NCBI GenBank assembly: GCA_018970865.1
Contig: JAGWVN010000027.1
Coordinates: 1 to 37,484 of the forward strand
Source of the DNA: Betaproteobacteria bacterium
GTDB taxonomy: Bacteria > Pseudomonadota > Gammaproteobacteria > Burkholderiales > Burkholderiaceae_E
Length of the DNA: 37,484 nt
Direction of reading: 5' to 3'
The notes beneath the pieces are model-generated. The model was not told where the DNA came from and did not search any database. It saw only the letters and a list, made by a program, of their open reading frames with translations. Positions within the stretch are counted from its first letter, which is position 1; every line of letters begins with the position of its first letter. Position numbers and translations under genes: made by a program. This document shows positions 33,940 through 37,484 of this stretch, one piece after another.

Positions 33940-35094
33940 GTGTCGATGATGGAAAAGCTGCTGCGGCTGCTGGCCGAGAAGAAGGGGTCTGACCTCTTCC
34001 TGTCGCCCGGGTCGGCAGCCCACATCAAGGTCAACGGCCTGACCGTCCCGATCAACCAGCAGCGCCTCGACCCGGCCGCGGTCATGGCGCTGCTGCGCCA
34101 GGTGGTCTCGGAGCGGCACTGGCAGGAGTTCGAGGACCGGCGCGAGCTGAACCTGGGCTACAGCGTGACCGGGGTGGGCAGCTTCCGGATCAATGTCTTC
34201 CGGCAACGCGGCTCGCCAGCCTGCGTCATCCGTTACATCCCGGGCGACATCCCGCGCTTCGAGCATCTCGGCCTGCCCGAAGCCATGCGCCAGATGGTGA
34301 TGGAGCCGCGCGGCCTTGTCCTGGTGGTGGGCTCCACCGGCTCGGGCAAGTCCACCACCATGGCCTCGCTGATCGAGCACCGCAACGAGAACCGGTCGGG
34401 CCACATCCTCACCTTCGAGGATCCGATCGAATTCACCTTCCGCAACAAGCGCTCGATCGTCAATCAGCGGCAGATCGGCACCGACACCGACTCCCTGCTG
34501 GTGGGCCTGCGCAATGCCATGCGTCAGGCGCCCGACTGCATCCTGATCGGCGAGATCCGCGATGTCGAGACCATGTCGGCCGCCATCGCGTACTCGCAGT
34601 CGGGTCACCTGGTGCTGGCCACGCTGCACGCCAACAACGCCAACAACGCGCTCAACCGCATCGTCAGCTTCTACCCGCCCGAGAACCGGCGCGTGATGCT
34701 GTCAGACCTCGCCGGCACCCTGAAGAGCATCGCCTCGCAGCGACTGGTGCGCAGTACCGGCGGCACCCGCATTCCGGCGGTGGAACTGCTGCTGAACACC
34801 CGTTATGTGGCCGAGCTGATCGAGGCCGGCAATCTCGGCGACATCAAGGACGCGATGGAGAAGAGCCTCGCGCCCGGTTCGCAGACCTTCGAGCAGAGCC
34901 TGCTGCAGCTGGTACGCCAGGGCAAGATCACCCGGGAAGACGCGCTGGCCAATGCCGACTCGCCCACCAATCTGCTCTGGCTGATGGAGAACTCCGAGCG
35001 CCAGGTGAATGCATCCGAGAGCAAGAGCGAGAGCACCGAAACCAAGCGGCAGGGCGACGGCCCCTCGTTCGCGGAGTTCCTGCTCAATGTCTGA
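33940..35094 (+). CDS. pilU: Type IV pilus retraction ATPase, PilU type
   Basis: A hexameric PilT-family ATPase that supports pilus retraction from the cytoplasmic side. In 384 residues: Walker A GSTGSGKSTTMASL (from 131), the Asp box ILTFEDPIEF, Walker B CILIGEIRDVETM, and the His box HLVLATLHANNANNAL. The length and the C-terminal tail ending SFAEFLLNV favour PilU over PilT. I keep the GTG at 33940, nine bases after AAAGG; ATG codons at 33946 and 33949 are also possible. No pilT is adjacent. It lies 33 bases after dapD on the same strand. Confidence 0.9.
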   Translation: MSMMEKLLRLLAEKKGSDLFLSPGSAAHIKVNGLTVPINQQRLDPAAVMALLRQVVSERHWQEFEDRRELNLGYSVTGVGSFRINVFRQRGSPACVIRYIPGDIPRFEHLGLPEAMRQMVMEPRGLVLVVGSTGSGKSTTMASLIEHRNENRSGHILTFEDPIEFTFRNKRSIVNQRQIGTDTDSLLVGLRNAMRQAPDCILIGEIRDVETMSAAIAYSQSGHLVLATLHANNANNALNRIVSFYPPENRRVMLSDLAGTLKSIASQRLVRSTGGTRIPAVELLLNTRYVAELIEAGNLGDIKDAMEKSLAPGSQTFEQSLLQLVRQGKITREDALANADSPTNLLWLMENSERQVNASESKSESTETKRQGDGPSFAEFLLNV

Positions 35095-35126
35095 GGCTGC
35101 GCCGGGCATCTGAGGCTGCCCCGGGC
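35090..35126. repeat. 19-bp tandem direct repeat after pilU
   Basis: Bases 35090-35107 (TCTGAGGCTGCGCCGGGC) recur at 35109-35126 with one mismatch, a period of 19. The first copy contains the pilU stop codon. Confidence 0.7.
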
Positions 35127-35145
35127 GCGATGACCCGGCGCAGCC
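35095..35145. terminator. 12-bp stem between convergent pilU and the caspase-domain gene
   Basis: GGCTGCGCCGGG (35095-35106) and CCCGGCGCAGCC (35134-35145) are exact reverse complements, with a 27-base loop. It lies in the 58-base gap between two convergent genes. No T-tract is present, so it may act as a bidirectional or Rho-assisted terminator. Confidence 0.5.
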
Positions 35146-35152
35146 TATCGCC

Positions 35153-37484
35153 TCAGGGCTTGGTTTTCTCCACCTCGCGGCGCTCGAACAGGTAGTCGGT
35201 GTTGCCCTCGTGGCCGGCAAAGCGCGAGGCGCCGTACTGCGGGGTCTGCGGCACATCCTTGCTGACCTCGGTCTTGAGCGTCTCGAACACCGACACGCCC
35301 AGGTTCCAGTCATTCACCTTGCGCAGCAGATCCATGAAGTGCCAGGCGAAGCTGGAGTGGCCTTCCCGCCCGTCGTCGCTCACCGGCTCGTTGCCGCCCG
35401 ATGACATCACCACCGCCGCCTTGCGGCCAAGCAGGCTCTTCGCATCGGCCGCGGTCGGACGGGTAACCCGCTCGCCGCCCGCGAACGCCCCCGAGAAGCA
35501 GCTGTCGGACACCAGCATCAGCTGCTTCGCGCTGATCCGCCCCAGCAGCCGAGAGATGTCGCCATTGGACAGCCAGGACTGCGGCCGGTCGGCGGTGCTG
35601 TCGTTCATGATCCAGTAGCCGGTCTTGCCGTTCTCGATCGCCTCGCCGTGGCCGGCGTAGTAGATGATCACCGAGTCATTGGGGCCGGTCTCCAGGGCGA
35701 GCCTGTTCAGGGTGCGGATGACGGCCTGCTTGGTGGCGTCGGTGAGCAGCACGGTGTCATAGCCCAGCGTTTCCTGGAGCAGCTGGCCCACTGCCTTGGC
35801 GTCGGCGCCCGCGTTTTCCAGGGTGGGGATGTTGCGATCGGCGTAGTTGTCATTGCCGATCAGCACCGCCACCTTGCGCTCGATCTCGGGCACGGCGGCC
35901 TGGCGCACCGCGCGCCGCGACTCACGGGCGAGCTTGCGCACCTCCCGGGCTTCCTGGATTTCCTTCTTGAGTTCCTCGGTCACCAGGCAGTTGCCCTGAT
36001 CGAGCTCGGCCTCGTTCTCGCAGGCCCGCACATCGGCCAGCGCCGGGTTCACCTCCAGGCTGTTGATCGCTGACGCGAAGACCTTCTTCTTGTACTCGGC
36101 GCGAGCGGCGAGCAGGGTCTGCAGTTCGGCCCGGGTCATCTGGCCGGCGCTCACGCTGCGGAAGGCCACCTGCGCGGTGCCGCCCGAACCCGAGGCCGTG
36201 CTGCCCGAACCGGTGCTGCCCGCGGCGGCATCGGTGGCGGTGATCTCCTCCACGCCACCGGTGGTGGTGGTGCCTGCCAGCGCGGGCACGGCATCGAGCA
36301 CCCGGCCGCGGGTGGGCGTGGACATCTGGGTGGGAATGGCCACCGCTGTCACCGCGCTGGCCACCGCCACGGTGGTGACATTGGTCGGCGCGTCACTTGG
36401 TTGGGTCTGGCTCTGGCGATAGAGCGCGCCGTTGCCGGTGCCGGTGGGCTGGGTGATGCCGTAGAACGCGCCGTACTGCTTGAAGTCGGGCACCAGGCCG
36501 CCGAGGGTGTCGGCATCCGGGTTGTTGGAGTAGACCAGCCAGCGCGTGCCGGACGGGATGGAGAACACGCCCGTGCCGGCCTGGTTGACGAAGGCGCCCC
36601 CACCGGCGTCGACGATCAGCGGGTTGGCGCCGCCTTCGCGGGCGGTGATGGTGGTGCCGCTGCGCAGCAGCGCGCCGGCACTGCCCGAAAGCGCCACGGA
36701 AGTGCCGCTGGCCGAGCCGGCGAGATCGAGGGTGCGGGCGTTGACGGTGAGGGTGCCCCCCGGGTTCAGGCCGGTACCGGCGCCGGTGGACAGGTTGCCG
36801 TTGACGGCATTGATGGTGACATTGCCGGAGGCGACCGTGTTGGTGCCGTAGCGGCCGATGCCCACCGGCGCATCGGCTGCGCTGCCTGCGGTGAGCGTGA
36901 TGTCGCGACCGACGGTGAGGTTCAGGTTCAGCGGCTGCAGGCTGGATTCGTTATTGGACAGCCCTGCCCCGGCGCGCGCTGCGCTCCCGCCGGTAAGCGA
37001 GAGACTCCCGCCCACGGTGAGCGCAAGATCGGCAGCAGCGGTAGCTCCCGAAATGTTGCTCGCGCCAATGCGCGTGCCACTTCCCGAACCACCCGTGACC
37101 TGCCCTCCGCTCTGCCCGCGCAGGCTCAGATCACCACCCACGCTGAGGGTTTGCCCCTGGCCGACGATCGCGGCGTAGTTGCCCTGCCCGCCCGTGCCAC
37201 CGAGCAGCGAGGCGTTGCCGGTGATCGAAACCGCCTGCGTGGCCGCATTCCCGCTGCCTGCCGAGATCAGCGCGTAGTTGTTGGTCCCGCCCGATCCGCC
37301 GGTCATGGCCAGACTGGCCGCCGAGACCGACTGGGCTCCAGCCGCGGTCTGGATGAACGCGCTGTTGTTCTCGGCGGTCGTGCCGCCACTGGCCCCGCCG
37401 GTCAGCGTCAGCGCCTTGACGCCGCGGATGGTCTGGGTGCCGGTGTTCTCGGCATAGATCTGCGCGAAGTTGCGTGAGCCGACG
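35153..37484 (-). CDS. Haemagglutinin-like beta-helix protein with C-terminal caspase (C14) domain, 5' end outside window
   Basis: The frame is open to the right edge, so the start is beyond it; numbers here count from the in-frame ATG at 37306. Residues before 250 are Gly/Ser/Thr/Asn-rich, with repeats at the far N-terminal side and phrases typical of large secreted adhesins (VGRDITLTAGS, GNVTINAVNGNLSTGAG). RWLVYSNNPDADTLGGL (255-271) resembles the segment closing the helix in filamentous-haemagglutinin-like proteins. A low-complexity linker (300-378) and a charged, probably helical part (387-478) follow. The caspase-like domain begins KVAVLIGNDNYAD (478) and has catalytic His553 (IIYYAGHGE) and Cys603 (LVSDSCFSGAF). 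The chain ends without a barrel or sortase signal. I infer an exported exoprotein with a cysteine protease domain. Its substrate, secretion partner and full length are unknown. Confidence 0.85.
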   Translation of the reverse strand, partial: VGSRNFAQIYAENTGTQTIRGVKALTLTGGASGGTTAENNSAFIQTAAGAQSVSAASLAMTGGSGGTNNYALISAGSGNAATQAVSITGNASLLGGTGGQGNYAAIVGQGQTLSVGGDLSLRGQSGGQVTGGSGSGTRIGASNISGATAAADLALTVGGSLSLTGGSAARAGAGLSNNESSLQPLNLNLTVGRDITLTAGSAADAPVGIGRYGTNTVASGNVTINAVNGNLSTGAGTGLNPGGTLTVNARTLDLAGSASGTSVALSGSAGALLRSGTTITAREGGANPLIVDAGGGAFVNQAGTGVFSIPSGTRWLVYSNNPDADTLGGLVPDFKQYGAFYGITQPTGTGNGALYRQSQTQPSDAPTNVTTVAVASAVTAVAIPTQMSTPTRGRVLDAVPALAGTTTTGGVEEITATDAAAGSTGSGSTASGSGGTAQVAFRSVSAGQMTRAELQTLLAARAEYKKKVFASAINSLEVNPALADVRACENEAELDQGNCLVTEELKKEIQEAREVRKLARESRRAVRQAAVPEIERKVAVLIGNDNYADRNIPTLENAGADAKAVGQLLQETLGYDTVLLTDATKQAVIRTLNRLALETGPNDSVIIYYAGHGEAIENGKTGYWIMNDSTADRPQSWLSNGDISRLLGRISAKQLMLVSDSCFSGAFAGGERVTRPTAADAKSLLGRKAAVVMSSGGNEPVSDDGREGHSSFAWHFMDLLRKVNDWNLGVSVFETLKTEVSKDVPQTPQYGASRFAGHEGNTDYLFERREVEKTKP
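37103..37484 (-). repeat. Four degenerate repeats of about 30-34 residues in the beta-helix protein
   Basis: Reading the minus strand from the window edge, units share the pattern Asn-x-Ala-x-Ile early (RNFAQI, NNSAFI, NNYALI, GNYAAI), a Gln-x-Val/Ile/Leu-Ser/Arg step in the middle (e.g. AQSVS, TQAVS), and end Leu-x-Gly-x-x-Gly-Gly (e.g. LTGGASGG, LGGTGG). Each unit fits coils of a right-handed beta-helix. The array continues off the window. Confidence 0.65.

Noticed and set aside
37304-37306. ATG at 37306 as the true start of the caspase-domain gene
   Set aside because: The frame stays open to the window edge with the same repeat pattern upstream, and no signal peptide or ribosome-binding site is near this ATG.

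Overview
The window is high-GC, tightly packed bacterial DNA. Its gene order fits a betaproteobacterium, most likely order Burkholderiales. The arguments are the run rpsB-tsf-pyrH-frr-uppS-cdsA-dxr-rseP-bamA-skp-lpxD-fabZ-lpxA-lpxB-rnhB-SpoU methyltransferase ending against ppsR/ppsA, the block smc-zipA-ligA, and dapC-dapD-pilU. Lipid A genes and BamA show a Gram-negative outer membrane. I cannot name the genus. No tRNA, rRNA, CRISPR array, insertion sequence or prophage was seen.

Layout. 1-708: 3' part of a branched-chain amino acid binding protein gene, facing ppsA (781-3207, minus) across two strong hairpins. ppsR (3453-4277, plus) is divergent from ppsA and encodes the kinase/phosphorylase that controls it. 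4286-19933 (minus): sixteen genes in one direction with very short gaps or overlaps, starting at rpsB. They cover translation factors (S2, EF-Ts, RRF), UMP kinase, isoprenoid and undecaprenyl-PP synthesis (dxr, uppS), phospholipid synthesis (cdsA), envelope proteolysis (rseP), outer-membrane protein folding and insertion (bamA, skp), lipid A synthesis (lpxD, fabZ, lpxA, lpxB), and rnhB plus an RNA methyltransferase. map and glnD (20176-23644, plus) are divergent from rpsB. 23668-31212 (minus): smc-zipA-ligA and an MTA/MTI phosphorylase, linked by 4-bp overlaps at two of three junctions. 31401-35094 (plus): queF, dapC, dapD and pilU. 35153 to the right edge (minus): a large gene cut by the window edge.

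Almost everything is conserved housekeeping. The clear exception is the last gene. Its product joins a glycine-rich, repeat-bearing, haemagglutinin-like beta-helix to a C-terminal caspase-like (peptidase C14) protease with an intact His/Cys pair. This is the best candidate for something not well described. Smaller points of interest are a map start codon six bases after a perfect -10 box, a symmetric -10 box between smc and queF, a structured rpsB leader, and an LpxA acyl-chain ruler residue that predicts a shorter lipid A acyl chain. Several starts are non-ATG (GTG for skp, pyrH, glnD, ligA, smc and pilU; TTG for dapC). All gene calls come from reading the translations and recalling family motifs; no search was run.
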